Source: Bidens hawaiensis
Lineage: Eukaryota; Streptophyta; Magnoliopsida; Asterales; Asteraceae
DNA: 64,000 nt
Assembly (NCBI GenBank): GCA_021521415.1
Contig: JAIQDT010000231.1
Coordinates: 124,001-188,000, forward strand
Direction of reading: 5' to 3'
Shown here: in pieces, positions 1 through 11,191 of the stretch
Numbering within the stretch: the stretch's first letter is position 1
Layout of the letters: each line of letters begins with the position of its first letter
Position numbers and translations under genes: made by a program
The notes under the pieces: generated by a model
Database searches by the model: none
What the model saw: only the letters and a program-made list of their open reading frames with translations
Told to the model about the DNA's origin: nothing

Positions 1-217
1 ACCACCATCGCCTCACCAATTTGCTTTTGGTTGCTCAGGTGAAGACTTCCTAGGAGGTCACCCATCCTGATACTACTCCCACCTAAGCACACTTAACTGT
101 GGAGTTCTCCTCTAATCCACCACCATTAAGCGCACAAAACGCGTTATGATGGGGAAGGTATCCACCTCCTTATCACGAAGGCTTAGTTCTCCTTCCCAAC
201 CGATGTGGGATGTCACA
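1..217 (-). mobile_element. Cassandra-type TRIM LTR, partial
   Basis: Read on the minus strand, an LTR starts at 217 with TGTGACATCCCACATCGG, the usual opening of Cassandra terminal-repeat retrotransposons in miniature, and runs off the left window edge. It contains a 5S rRNA-like block in the same orientation (41-108). Cassandra elements are non-coding, depend on other elements for their enzymes, and use the 5S block as an internal RNA polymerase III promoter. Only this LTR is visible, so a solo LTR and the end of a full element cannot be told apart. The identification rests on the LTR start plus the 5S block in the expected order. Confidence 0.85.
41..108 (-). promoter_or_regulatory. 5S rRNA-like pol III internal promoter inside the Cassandra LTR
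   Basis: The minus strand reads like the 3' half of plant 5S rRNA: it contains GTTAAGTGTGCTTAGGTGGG (box A region), AGTAGTATCAGGATGGGTGA (intermediate element and box C) and CCTCCTAGGAAGTC. Several substitutions against the plant consensus (for example GTGTGCTTAGG for GCGTGCTTGGG) and the LTR context show it is not a functional 5S gene. Confidence 0.85.
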
Positions 218-1035
218 ATTTTTTGGTGAGTTTTATTGTTTCACATAGTCTTTTGTGATTGTTTCATATGATAGAATTCTGGTAGGTCATCTACTGTGTG
301 TTGTTGACTAGCTTATGGTTTATATGCATTAATACCATAGAAACAATATTAATTAATTAAGTAGACTTAAGTGTGCTGCTTATCTAAATAGTTGTAAGGT
401 GATAGATTATGTGATAGGTTTTGGTTGGTTAAATTGCTAGATTTAGTTCTCTGTAAGGAATCCGTCTAAGTTTGATTTATCAGCTTTGTCTATCTAGTCG
501 AGTGAGTTCATGAAACTACCTTTGCTTTCCGCACTGTAAGGTAGGATTTCGTATGGAGGTACGTTTCATAAAATAAATTAGCGACTGTGAGTGAGTGTAG
601 TTAAACCAGTAATTTTAATAACTTATTAGGGTTTCATAGGCGTCTCCTTGAGAAGAGTCGAGGGTCTTTCTTGGTTTCCCATTAAATGAATAATTTAAGA
701 TCTCAGTTCCATAACATAGCATTTTCCATCTATTTGATTATTGATACATTAGAGATTTTAACCTATGTGGTTACTTGTTATCATCTGAATTATATTCGAG
801 TTGTAAGTTAAGTCGTGTCTAATGTTATTGATTAGTTCAAAATTAGTATTTTAGTAAACCCGCCTCAATTAATATAAATAAATAGCCGTGTCAGTTAGTT
901 CAGTCTAATTAGCTAGCTTATGTAATTTAAAGAGTCTGTGGGTTCGATATCCAGACCTACTTAGATGTACTAGGTTCGACCTGTAAACTTGTCGTTTAGT
1001 AGTTTAAGTTAAGTTTAAGAGTCTAAAATTATTAC
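218..1035. other. AT-rich intergenic DNA, no feature seen
   Basis: No open frame above background, no recognisable repeat ends and no RNA gene. The base composition matches old, decayed repeat DNA. Confidence 0.5.
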
Positions 1036-1704
1036 TTAGGACACGTTCGTTTCACAAAATTCGCGAGAATTCAAAGGAATTGGAATTAAAATCCTATGAC
1101 ATTGTGTGTTTGTTTCGTTGCAATTGGAATCTTAATTCCATTTTGGTGTGTAGGGTTCAAAGAATTGAAATCAGAATTGGAATTAAATTCCTTCAAATTT
1201 CTTTAAATAAATGGATTTCAAATCTTTACAAAATGTAGAGGATTTCAAATGAATTCATTGTTATCTTTCCTCGAGGTCTTTTTTTTTATTCTTTTATTGT
1301 GAACAAGGACAACGAATAAAATATTTTAGTTTTTTTACTTTTTTTATTTTTGATTTATATTTTGAGTTATGAATTTTTTATTATTATTTTTGAATATTTT
1401 TTTAAGGGGTCTTTGATCTTAATAGAAAACTCCTAAAAAAATAATAAAAAATTATAACCCAAAATATAAATAAATAAATAAGAAAAAATCTAAAACTAAA
1501 ATATTTCCACCGTTATCCTCGTTAAAAAAAATACCGATTTCAATTAATTTGTGGTATAGATTACAATTCATTTGTCAAACGAATACTTCAAGAATGGAAT
1601 TAGATTTCAATTTCTTCCAATCCAATTCATTCCAATTTCAACTCCTATGCAAATTCCAATTCCAATTCCAATTTCATTCCATTCTGTTAAACGAGCGCGT
1701 CTTA
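1036..1704. mobile_element. Foldback MITE, PIF/Harbinger-like
   Basis: A 663-bp element (1039-1701) is flanked by direct TTA copies at 1036-1038 and 1702-1704. Its ends are imperfect inverted repeats: GGACACGTTCGTTT on the left matches GACGCGCTCGTTT on the reverse complement of the right. The similarity continues inward: GGAATTGGAATT-type blocks on the left are mirrored by AATTCCAATTCC-type blocks on the right, and the AT-rich middle (about 1290-1530) is also self-complementary around 1400. TTA target duplication and long inverted ends fit a non-autonomous PIF/Harbinger-type element. No transposase frame is present. A hAT-related origin cannot be excluded. Confidence 0.65.
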
Positions 1705-2110
1705 GTTTATAGATTAGCATATTTTAGTTAATAAATTATTAGACTACTTTTGGCACATAATTAAACAGTTTGCCAAAATATTCGTTTGTAAAATAATCGA
1801 ATAAACACGTAAACAGGTCCCCCGGTTACAGATTCAAAACCGAGTTCGGTTCCCAACCCAGATTTATTGTTTACCTATAGCTACACATAGCAGTTTCGAC
1901 CCAATTAATTATTGGGTTGATTAGTATTTTAAAGAAAAATACCATTTGTGATTAAATTACCTGACATATTAAGTTATTATTACCAAAAACATAATTTATG
2001 AAAAAAAAAAATAAGTTATACATATTATTACATACAATAAATTAGAAGTTTGGTACCGTAAGCGATCTCATTGGTTTATTTGGCGGCACATAATTGTTTG
2101 CCTTTGTTGT
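1705..2110. other. Intergenic DNA, no feature seen
   Basis: AT-rich sequence without gene or repeat signals that I can support. Confidence 0.4.
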
Positions 2111-2114
2111 TTTG

Positions 2115-2775
2115 TTTTAAATTTGATTTTTAAACGGTTATTAGTGTCGACTCACCTTCGTAAATCCTAGGACCGTCAATGATCAAGTTTTACCAATGGC
2201 CGGGTTTTAGCAACTTTTTTGTTTTAGTTCTAGTACTGTAACGAACGTAACCGAAACCGACTGAATTCTCGTCGGCTTAGTGCCGCAATGCCCAGGACCG
2301 ACTACGCTTGGATTTTATCAAAGTCAAGGTTTTACGCCCATAATGAATGTAACGAAAGCCAATCGAATGCCAACGTGACGGAAACCGTCAAGGTTAGACT
2401 CATCACATTTTGTTTTAGTTCCGATACCATAACGAAAACCAACTGATTGTCGAGTTTGTTTTTTTGTTTTTGTTTTAGTCCTGGTACCATAATGAACGTG
2501 ACAGAAATTGACCGAATTTGTATAAGCTCACCGCCTCAACGTCAAAGAACAACATTGATAGGGTTTTACCAACGGTTGAATTTTATTGACTGAGGCCACC
2601 ACCTTATTGGTGCACCTTAATTTTTATAATTTTTTTATTTTATTTTTGGTTTTAGTTAAAGTACAATAGCGCATGTAACTAAAACCGACCAAGTTCACAT
2701 CGACTTATCGCCTCAACGCCTAGGACCGACAACGCTTAGGTTTTACCAACTCCCAAGTTTTGCACCAGGTAAAAC
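2115..2775 (+). repeat. Degenerate tandem repeat, about four diverged units
   Basis: The same ordered words recur with substitutions and indels: TTTTAGTTC, then GTACCATAACGAACGTAAC, then GAAACCGACCGA, then GTCGGCTTA, GCCTCAACGCC, AGGACCGACAACGCTTAGG and GGTTTTACCAA. Recognisable starts lie near 2222, 2412, 2476 and 2653. Units are irregular in length (about 60-180 bp). No coding frame is preserved. Confidence 0.55.
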
Positions 2776-3238
2776 CCTAGTTAAATATATACCTTGATTC
2801 GAAGTCGTTTTGCATCTGATTGCTCACCATATTCATCAATTGCTTGCACCATTTTCATAGTGAGGTATTTCAATATGGAGGCTTAAGAAAACAGTTTGTT
2901 TTACCATCATAAGTCAACTCAGGGCACTGAATGAACATAACTCACATTATGCCTCAAAATTATGATTGCTTTGGATCGAGCATGAACGGGTCATGTTGGG
3001 TTAGCTCGGCTTGAAATTGATCAATCTAGGTTAGTTTGACCTGCACACTCTCTTGTCCATTTTTCAATCACTTTCTATACAAATTGTTATTTTTTATCAA
3101 AGATAAAGATAATTAGATTGCTAAAAATGTGATACCAATGAACCAATGAACCCGAGACCTATATCAATAACCTTCACATGATCTCTCCTCTTAAACTTTA
3201 TGATTTTGGATTCAAGAACAAAGGGTTATCAAGAGATG
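2776..3238. other. Intergenic DNA, no feature seen
   Basis: No supported gene, repeat end or RNA gene. Confidence 0.4.
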
Positions 3239-3438
3239 AAAATTTGTGTTAGGGAGATAAAGAATCAAGATATATTTTATAAGAATATAGGATTTGGATG
3301 GACCAAGAAGGAAAATATAAATATCATCTCCATGGAACAAAATTTGTGTTAGGGAGATGAAGAATCAAGATATATCTTATATAAATTTAGGATTTGGACG
3401 GACCAGGAAGAAAAAATATAAATCTCGTCTCCTAGAAA
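3239..3438 (+). repeat. 100-bp tandem duplication
   Basis: A block opening AATTTGTGTTAGGGAGAT at 3241 recurs at 3341 with a few changes, giving two adjacent units of about 100 bp. A short third start (AAAAATTTCCTCTC) follows at about 3435. Non-coding. Confidence 0.7.
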
Positions 3439-3682
3439 AATTTCCTCTCAAATGCATCTGCCAAGACGAATTAAAAAGGAACAATTTTCAAGATTTTGAA
3501 AATTTGTGCGGATCAGATAGGAAACATAAAAAAACCGTCTGAGAAGACTGTCTTTAAAAAGAAGATTTAGTGAGAAAATATAGATGGCTCCCTCAAGATT
3601 CTTAAATTTTTTGTCCTTTCCATCAACATTATTCACAAACTTGGCATGCTCCCTCAGCATTTTCAAAAATTTGGCTGGCTAT

Positions 3683-3972
3683 TGTTAACTAATTGTTGCT
3701 TGGTCACAAAGTTTCCGATTGTTAAGGAGTTAGTTATGGAGTTAGTGGAAGACAAAATCAATTAATCATGTGGAGATCATGGGCCACATGCAATGTGGGA
3801 TGTTTGTTTTGTTATTTTGTATTGTCTATTTAAGCAGCAGTAGGTTTAATTTGCTTTTCATGCAATTTAAAAAGTTATTTCCCATTCCAGTATTGTAATC
3901 ATAATTTGAAGTTATAAAACTCAGAAAATCGTCCCAACTCTCGTGTTCTTGTTAGCTACTGATTTACCACCA
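3683..3972 (+). repeat. copia-1 5' LTR
   Basis: 290 bp, TGTTAACT...CA. A TATA-like CTATTTAAG lies near 3826. About ten substitutions or indels separate it from the 3' LTR. Confidence 0.93.
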
Positions 3973-3974
3973 TA

Positions 3975-3985
3975 TGGTATCAGAG
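3975..3985 (+). promoter_or_regulatory. copia-1 primer-binding site
   Basis: TGGTATCAGAG lies two bases after the LTR end and is complementary to the 3' end of plant initiator tRNA-Met. An upstream ATG at 3974 overlaps it and is probably not the gag start. Confidence 0.9.
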
Positions 3986-4021
3986 AGCTCAAGGTTTATG
4001 CCCAAATACCCGAAATTTAAC

Positions 4022-5149
4022 ATGTCTGTCGTAAACACAAATGCTGCAGCCCCGAAAAAAGCCAGTTCAATTTCATTGCAAATCCCTACCCTAACCGCTA
4101 CAAACTATACCACATGGTCCATCAAGATGGAAGCTGTCATGGATGCCCACGGGTTGTGGGATTCAGTTGATCCTCAGGCCGGTACGGCCGCTGACGAGAA
4201 GAAAAACAAAACAACCCGAGCCTTCATTTTTCAAGCGATTCCCGAAGACGTCTTATTGCAGGTCGCAAAGAAGAAGACGGTGAGTGAAATTTGGGAGTCG
4301 TTGAAGACTCGGTACTTGGGTGCTGAACGAGTGCAGAAGGCGCGTCTGCACACACTCAAGCGAGAGTTCGACTCGATGAAGATGAAAGACGGTGAAAGCA
4401 TTGATGACTTTACCGGGAAATTAAGCGGTATGATTTCCAAATTTAGTAGCCTTGGTGTGACGTTGGAGAAGAATGTACTCGTAAGGAAATTACTTGATTC
4501 AGCCCCTGAAAAGTATCTCCAACTTATTGCTTCTATAGAACAATGTTCGAACGTCGATTCGATGTTGTTCGAGGAGGCGATTGGGCGGTTGAAGGCTTAT
4601 GAAGATAGGTTGAATCAGCGGAAAACTAATGTGTCTGGTGACAACGGGTTGTTGTTCACCCGAAACGAATCTCAACAGACCCAAAAGGGAACCGGAAGAG
4701 GGTTCTTAACAGGCGGACGTGGCCGGGGTTCATACCAAGATAGGGGCGGTCGTAGTGGGTCGCGGGGTAGAGGTTCATACCGTGGCAGAGGAGGCCACTG
4801 GAGTGGTGGTTCAAACCGTGACTGGGGCGAAACGAGTCGTAAGCCGCATGATAAGAAACATGTCACGTGCTTCAATTGCAATGAACAAGGGCATTTCGCA
4901 TCAGAATGTAAGAAAGAAAAACAGGTTGAAGCGAATCTGGTGGAAAAACACGATGATGAACTTGGTCTTTGGCTGGTAGTTCATGAAGAAAATGTGAATC
5001 CCGTGGTCATGTTGAATGAAGAAACAGTAGTTCCTCACAAGCATGAAGATAAAAAGGAAATGTTTGGTGATACTTGGTACCTTGATACAGGGGCTAGTAA
5101 CCACATGTCCGGGGTTAAAGAGTCTTTTTCAGAGTGGATGATAAAGTGA
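4022..5149 (+). pseudogene. gag: copia-1 gag and start of protease
   Basis: Capsid/nucleocapsid part of the copia polyprotein. I prefer the ATG at 4022 (MSVVNTNA...) because the frame's first ATG at 3974 overlaps the tRNA primer site. After the start comes a copia gag domain of the UBN2/DUF4219 type (TATNYTTWSIKMEAVMD onward), then an Arg-Gly-rich stretch (about 4695-4825) and one CCHC knuckle, CFNCNEQGHFASEC (about 4870-4911). The aspartic protease active site DTGASNHMSG follows near 5085. The frame ends at a TGA at 5147-5149 where the protease should continue: the downstream protease segment (VSFGDGS) lies in another frame from about 5134, so a small indel near 5130 has broken the polyprotein. 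Confidence 0.9.
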
Positions 5150-6268
5150 CAGGCCAAGTAAGCTTTGGAGATGGTTCGGTAATTCAGATTAAAGGAAAGG
5201 GGACGATATTGTTCGAGTGCAAAGATGGTAATCAATTTATGATTCCCGATGTATATTATATACCGGCCCTTCGTAGTAACATCATCAGTTTGGGCGAAAT
5301 GACGGAAGATGGGTATGAGATCAGGATGAAGCACTGGTATCTTTAGGTATTCGACGAGACTGGTAAATTGGTGACAGAAGTACAGCGGGCTAAAAATCGG
5401 CTGTACAAAGTGGTTTTGAAGATAGTCAAACCAGTTTGTTTGGCATGCAAGGGTTGGACATGTAAGCTTTGGAGTTCTCAACTCCATGGTGAAAAGGGGG
5501 CTGGTCAAAGGAATGCCCAACATATCCTACCCGACACAAATATGTGATGGATGTTTGGTAGCGAAGCAAACAAGGGAATCATTCTCGGGTGAGACACAGT
5601 GAAGAGCGAGCAAGCCATTAGAACTTGTTCAAGCAGATCTATGTGGCCCGATATCGCCTGAAACAAAGGGAGGTAACCCGTATTTACTGTTAATTGTTGA
5701 TGATTATTGTCATTTCATGTGGATTTATTTTGTGAATAGGAAGGAATAAAGAGACAACAAAACGACGCCATACTCTCAGCAACAAAACGGTGTGGTCGAA
5801 CGCCATAACCGCACCATACTTGAAGTCACTAGGTCATTGTTGAAGACTATGCAGGTGCCGGAGACGTTATGGGGAGAAGCGGTCAGGCATGCGATTTATA
5901 TACTTAATTGGGTCATGTCAAAGGGGTTCAAAAATAAAACACCATATGAAGGTTGGAGGGGGCGAATACCGAATCTCCACCATCTTAAGGTGTTTAGTTG
6001 TGTAGCGCATGTGAAGAAATTGCCAACACAGATGACAAAGCTCAGTGATAGAAGTTCAATGATGATGTATCTTGGAGTTGAAGAAGGTAGCAAAGCATAC
6101 AGGCTACTTAACCCTAACCAAATGAAAGTCTATGTAGCCCGTGATGTGGTGTTTGAAGAAAAAAGAAAATGGGCTTGGAGTGAAAGCAAGTGTGAAGAAC
6201 CCATTCTGAAACCAAGTTGGGCTATTATCCATTTTGACAATAATTCCCCACATATAACCCAACAATAA
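5134..6268 (+). pseudogene. pol: copia-1 protease remainder and deleted integrase
   Basis: Relic of the middle of pol. 5134-5346 carries the C-terminal protease segment (VTGQVSFGDGS, PALRSNIISLGEM) and stops at 5344-5346. The GAG-pre-integrase and zinc-binding part (about 5347-5600) is scattered over frames. 5612-5750 retains the first part of the integrase core (LVQADLCGPISPETKGG, LLLIVDDYCHFMWIYFV). The frame then jumps at about 5750-5770 straight to the end of the core (QQNGVVERHNRT), so roughly 60-70 residues including the second catalytic Asp are missing. From 5792 the frame is open to a TAA at 6266-6268 that interrupts the linker to RT. No functional integrase can be made. Confidence 0.85.
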
Positions 6269-6271
6269 CAA

Positions 6272-8032
6272 TTGCCCTATCAACCAACTCAACCTCATAA
6301 CGACACCCAAAACATGCCGTCACCAGTTCCCTCTCAAATCTCACCATCACCGATTCGTAACGAGAACCAAGACGTGGGTAACACTAATTATGATCACACC
6401 CCACCTCAAGGCTTTCGATCCCTATCAGAAGTCTATGATGAAATGGTACAAATTGAAGATCAAAATGAAGAATTGTTGCTCGCAGGAGATGAGCCAACAA
6501 CTTACAAAGAGGCTATGAGTAATAGTGATTGGGAAGTGGCTATGAAGAATGAATTAGTGTCGATTGAAAGGAACCAAACCTGGACTTTGGTTAACCTGCC
6601 AAAGGATCAGAAACTAATTGGGTTGAAGTGGGTTTATAAGTTAAAAAAGGATGCAGAAGGTAATACAGTAAAACACAAAGCCCGGTTGGTGGCGAAGGGC
6701 TACGTACAGAAAAAGCGGGTCGATTTTGATGAAGTTTATGCACCGGTGGCTCGGATAGAAACTGTCCGTTTGTTACTCTCCTTGGCAGCAAAAGAGGGCT
6801 GGTTTGTATATCACCTTGATGTTAAATCGGCTTTCTTGAATGGTGTACTAAAAGAAGATGTATTCGTTGAACAACCAGACGGGTTTGTAGTGAAGGGTAA
6901 AGAACACATGGTATACAAGCTCAATAAGGCGTTGTATGGGTTAAGGCAGGCACCAAGGGCTTGGAACGACCGCCTTGATAAGTCATTGACGGATTTCGGT
7001 TTCGTTCGATGTGCATCGGAGCCGGCGGTGTACACTCTCAAACGATCTACGAGCACCTTGATCGTTGGGGTGTACGTAGATGATCTTATTGTTACCGGAG
7101 CAGATGAAGTGGAGGTACAAAGTTTTAAATTAAAATTGTAATATGTGTTTGAAATGAGTGACCTTGGCAGGCTCTCTTACTATCTCGGTATTGAAGTTGA
7201 TCAAACGAATGATGGGATCATTTTAAAGCAATCAGGCTACGTGAAGAAAATTTTAGAGTCTGTTGGAATGTGGAATTGCAATCCAACACAAAAGCCTATT
7301 GACCAAAAGTTGAGCTTAACAAGAGATGAAACTGGAAATGAAGTAAACCCGACCGATTACCGAAGGATTGTCGGTAGTCTTCAATACTTGATTCACACAA
7401 GGCCAGACCTCGGGTACTTGGTTGGGGCGGGTAGCAAATACATGGAGAAGCCGAAAGAAAGCCACCTTGCAGCCGTGAAGCATATCCTAAGGTACTTAAA
7501 GGGAACTATTGATTTTAGTTTAAAATATTCAAGGGGAGGAAATGGAAGATTGATTGGGTATAGTGACAGTAGTCAAGCAAGTGATTTAGATGATAGAAGG
7601 GGAACCACGGGTACCGTGTTCTATTACTCGGGCAATCCAATAACATGGTCATCACAAAAGCAGCGTACAGTCGCCCTCTCCTCTTGCGAAGCCGAGTTCA
7701 TGGCTGCTACATCAGCCGCTTGTCAAGCATTGTGGCTAAGAAATTTGGTAACCGAGTTAACTGGGGAAACAACTCAACGTGTAAAGTTGCTGGTAGATAA
7801 CGAGTCAGCAATAGCTCTTATGAATAATCCTATGTTCCATGGTCATAGCAAACATATCAACATAATGTACCACTTTATTCGTGAATGTGTGGAACGAGAT
7901 GAAATCCAAGTTGAGCACGTGAGCGGGAAGTTTCAAAGGGCCGATATCCTAACCAAGGCGTTGGGAAGGATCAAGTTTGGAGAAATGAGATCACTGTTCG
8001 GAGTTGTTGAAGTCAAACCAAGTCAACATTAG
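6272..8032 (+). pseudogene. pol: copia-1 reverse transcriptase and RNase H, one in-frame stop
   Basis: Copies element RNA into DNA and removes the RNA strand. After a Pro-rich linker the Ty1/copia RT follows: WVYKLKKDAEGNTVKHKARL, LDVKSAFLNGVLKEDVFVEQ, KLNKALYGLRQAPRAW and the catalytic YVDDLIVTG near 7074. A TAA at 7139-7141 then stops the frame. The same frame resumes with DLGRLSYYLGIEV and continues through RNase H (SSCEAEFMAATSAACQALW near 7680, DNESAIAL near 7797, KHINIMYHFIRE near 7851, ADILTKAL near 7944) to the normal end just before the polypurine tract. Apart from the stop this portion is well preserved. Confidence 0.92.
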
Positions 8033-8041
8033 AGGGGAGAT
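8031..8041 (+). promoter_or_regulatory. copia-1 polypurine tract
   Basis: AGAGGGGAGAT directly before the 3' LTR; plus-strand primer site for reverse transcription. Confidence 0.88.
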
Positions 8042-8330
8042 TGTTAACTAATTGTTGCTTGGTCACAAAGTTTCTGGTTGTTAAGGAGTTAGTTATGGAG
8101 TTAGTGGAAGACAAAATCAATTAATCATGTGGAGATCAGGGCCACATGCAACGTGGGATGTTTGTTTTGTTATTTTGTATTGTCTATTTAAGCAGCAGTA
8201 GGTTTAGTTTGCTTTTCATGCAATTTAAAAAGTTATTTCCTATTCCAGTATTGTAATCATATTTTGAAGTTATAAAACCCAGAAAGTCGTCCCAACTCTC
8301 GTGTTCTTGTTAGCTACTGATTTACCATCA
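8042..8330 (+). repeat. copia-1 3' LTR
   Basis: 289 bp, same ends as the 5' LTR. Confidence 0.93.
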
Positions 8331-8335
8331 GCCAT

Positions 8336-9190
8336 GTCAGATTCCGGATCTTATCCCAATGTGTCACCCTAGCTAGTCCATATTTCATATTTTTTTCTCT
8401 ATTCGAAAGGTTCATATTGAGAATTTTCCCTTTTAGAAACTATATAACTACCGATGAATTTCATGTAATCAGAACTTCAAAAGTCATCGCTATTCTTTGA
8501 TTATATACATGTACGTTTGTTATACCAAAAAATTAATGATTGCTAACTCAATGTGAATGGAATTTTAATAACCCAACAAGTGCACTAACACCACGCAATA
8601 TGATATAAATGTAACGAGTCTCAAGATTCTCAAGCAGAATAATTTAATTAAGAATTAGAATAAAGTTTAAATAATAAATCAGCTTGCATGGTAAATATAT
8701 ATGAACATGGCCACTTTGAGTAAATAACACAAAAAAAAAAAGAAAAAGAAAAAAGGAGGTTGTAGCAGTGCTGATGGCGGATGATGGAGTCGTGGAGGTG
8801 AAAGGTGGCTTTGGTGGCGGTAGGCAGATGCGTCGGTGGATGGTGGTATAAGGCGGCTTCAGTGGCGGTAAGCAATTGTGATGGTGGAAGGCGGATGTGG
8901 AAGTGGATGTTGCTGGTAGGCAGCGACTTCGGTAGTAGTGGACGATGATAGTTTATATATATGCTTTGGATTTTTATTAGTGTCGGACCCAAGATGTCTT
9001 TTTCATGAGGGCAATAGGTGCTTAACCAAAATTTATGTCTTAAGAGTAAAAAGCTCAGCACTCAATTTGGTGGAGATTGAATATAAATTATATAGAAATG
9101 AAAATTACAAAACTGATACATGTATGAAATGAAACAAAATACAACTAGTGTACAAACTAATTTAGGTTACTGAATTAACTCTAATATCCC
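8336..9190. other. Intergenic DNA with a degenerate G-rich minisatellite
   Basis: About 8755-8950 is rich in GGTGG/GGCGG words, with an approximate 50-bp unit (GGTGGCTTTGGTGGCGGTAG, then GGCGGCTTCAGTGGCGGTAA). The open minus-strand frame over it is a by-product of the repeat. I recognise nothing else here. Confidence 0.45.
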
Positions 9191-9194
9191 CATT

Positions 9195-10244
9195 CAATCG
9201 AAAGGGTGCCAGTCTGAGACAAAACATAGCATGAAAATATTCAAATTATGGTCGTGGAAGACTTTTAGTGAAGTTGTGTGCTACATAAAGATTGGTCAGA
9301 ATGAACTTGGTGTATAGTTTGCAGGACAACAAATTCTAGAATGAAGTGATAATCCAAATCAATGTGTTTGGCTCATTTATTGGTCAGATACCAGATTTGA
9401 GTTAAGAAAAGGGCACTTCGATTATCACATAATAACATCAAGTGATTAGGAGGAAAAGCATGCAGTTCGCATAACAAGTGAGTTATCTAAACTATTTCAG
9501 ATGTTGTTTTAGCCGTGGCTTGATAATATGATTTATAGCTATAGCGAGATACGGCCAGTTGTTTCTTGGCCCTCCATGGTAAGAGATTTCCACCAAAAAA
9601 ATGGAGCATCCATAAGTGGATCGTGTGCCAATACAATTATCCAATAGTGGTACTTCTCGGCTTGGTAAAAAAATAGTCCAAATTCTATTGTGCCTTTAAC
9701 ATAACAAAGAATAACACACTGAAGATGATAAGTGGTTAGGGCTTGAAGAAATTGACTCACCTGATTGACTACATATGAGATATCTAGATGTGTAAAAGTG
9801 AAATATTGCAATGTTCCGACAAGTTAATGACAATGTGTTAGATTTTTAAAAGGAATAATCGTAGTAGTAGTGAATGTTTCAAGAGGAGCTAAAGGAATAT
9901 GAACGGGTTTTAAACTAGTAAATCCACTTGTTTAAGTATGTCATGAGCATACCTTGACCAATTGAGAATCAAAAACCATCGTCATTTTAGGTAACTTTAA
10001 GAAGAAGAAAATAATTCAGGTATAATTCACGTCTTCAATATCTTTGATAGCAAACTAATTTTTTAATCAATTGATATCTGGATTCTAGTCATAATCAAAT
10101 CATCAACATTAAGCAAGTACATTATGCATGAGTTTCTTTATAAAACAAACATGGAAGTGTTAGCCCAATTGCATTGCAGGTGAAGCCATTATGTAGAAGA
10201 AGTGTGCTTAACCACAATCAAGAAAACTGGTGCTTGTTTAAGAC
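9195..10244 (-). pseudogene. Ty1/copia RT-RNase H relic, 3' part (minus strand)
   Basis: Decayed pol of an old copia element read on the minus strand. From high to low coordinates: GLKQAP at the edge of the copia-2 insertion (10244), a damaged catalytic motif NVDDLIMT (about 10086-10110), the RT-RNase H connector (FTHLDISYVVNQVSQFLQA and YVKGTIEFGLFF, 9811-9650), and RNase H fragments near 9340 (DYHFI). Stops and frameshifts are frequent. The upstream part lies at 22534-22556 and 23925-24360: copia-2 inserted between them with target duplication AAGAC. Confidence 0.8.
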
Positions 10245-10595
10245 TCTTGGGTTTATGGAGGCTTAATTGGGCCCAGGTTAAAAGACATCTTTTGTGGCAG
10301 ACTAATTAAATTAAGAGTTGTGGCAGGCCTGGCCCGTTTATTTAATTAAAGCCCATTATTGTTTCTTAGGGAACAAGTTGTTAACCCTAATCCTGTTATT
10401 ATAAATAGTATCTTGTACTTGTAATTCCTCTTCACGAGTGAGGCAGAAAGCAATAAGAAAAGTATCCTGGCTGCAGCCCGTGGACGTAGGTCAGCCGACT
10501 GAACCACGTAAATCTCATGTGTCATCTTCGTTTATATTTTCTCTTGCAGTATTATTTGTGTTTGTGTGTGTGTTGTAATACCCGAATCCCTAACA
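10245..10595 (+). repeat. copia-2 5' LTR
   Basis: 351 bp with TATAAATA at 10400-10407. It begins TCTTGGG where the 3' copy has TGTTGGG, so the terminal TG has mutated. It ends CCCTAACA and is followed by the primer site at 10598-10610. Confidence 0.9.
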
Positions 10596-11191
10596 AGTGG
10601 TATCAAGAGCCGTGGTTACGGTTACACACGGGAGAAACACGATAGCGAGAGGATAGTTGGTGTCGAACTAGGGTTTAGTGTTTTGGCAGCCGCCATAATC
10701 CCGTTCGTTGGTCTTTATTTACAACCCCACTATTTGTTTTGGAGCTTATCACCAAAATACGACAAACAAAGAGATGTTGAATTTGGTTTTCTAATTTGTT
10801 TTGTCTTTTGTGAGTTTATGCATCACCACATATTAACCAAGTAAGCAGGAGGCTTATTAATTGGTATTATTCATTATTGTGTTGTTCGATCAAGAAGAAA
10901 AGAAAAGGCAGTAGGGTTTTTTAATTCTCTTGCTTGCATCGTCATATTGCAACAAAAGAAATTATTTTTGTTTGTTGCTTAATCTCAATCAGAAAGAAAC
11001 CAAAGGAGCAGGTTTGCGTTTCCAGTTCATTTCAGTTTTTGATTCTTGATTAGGTTTTGGGTTTTTGGCATATTTATCAGGCAGTTTAGCCGAGTGGTTT
11101 TGTGGTGACTTTCGGGGTTATTTTGTTGGTCCGAAGTTTTTCTTGATATTGTTACCTAGATCCAAAGTTAGAGAATTCTTAGTTTGAGATA

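Larger units (their letters stand above)
3683..8330 (+). mobile_element. Ty1/copia retrotransposon, complete structure but inactive (copia-1)
   Basis: A 4.65-kb element with matching short LTRs (3683-3972 and 8042-8330, about 96% identical by eye), a primer-binding site complementary to initiator tRNA-Met, the gag-protease-integrase-RT-RNase H order that defines Ty1/copia, and a polypurine tract before the 3' LTR. Flanking 5-mers GCTAT (3678-3682) and GCCAT (8331-8335) differ at one base and are probably the target duplication. Coding capacity is destroyed by a frameshift after protease, in-frame stops and an internal integrase deletion. Short LTRs suggest an Ale/Retrofit-like lineage, which I hold only loosely. 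Confidence 0.92.

Noticed and set aside
41..108. A functional 5S rRNA gene
   Set aside because: Only the 3' part is 5S-like, it carries several substitutions, and it lies in a Cassandra LTR.
8648..9061. 137-codon minus-strand frame
   Set aside because: It covers a G-rich minisatellite and low-complexity DNA; the His/Pro/Thr-rich translation is a composition artefact.
10566..10844. 92-codon frame at the copia-2 LTR/leader junction
   Set aside because: It crosses the LTR end and primer site and precedes the real gag start at 11192.
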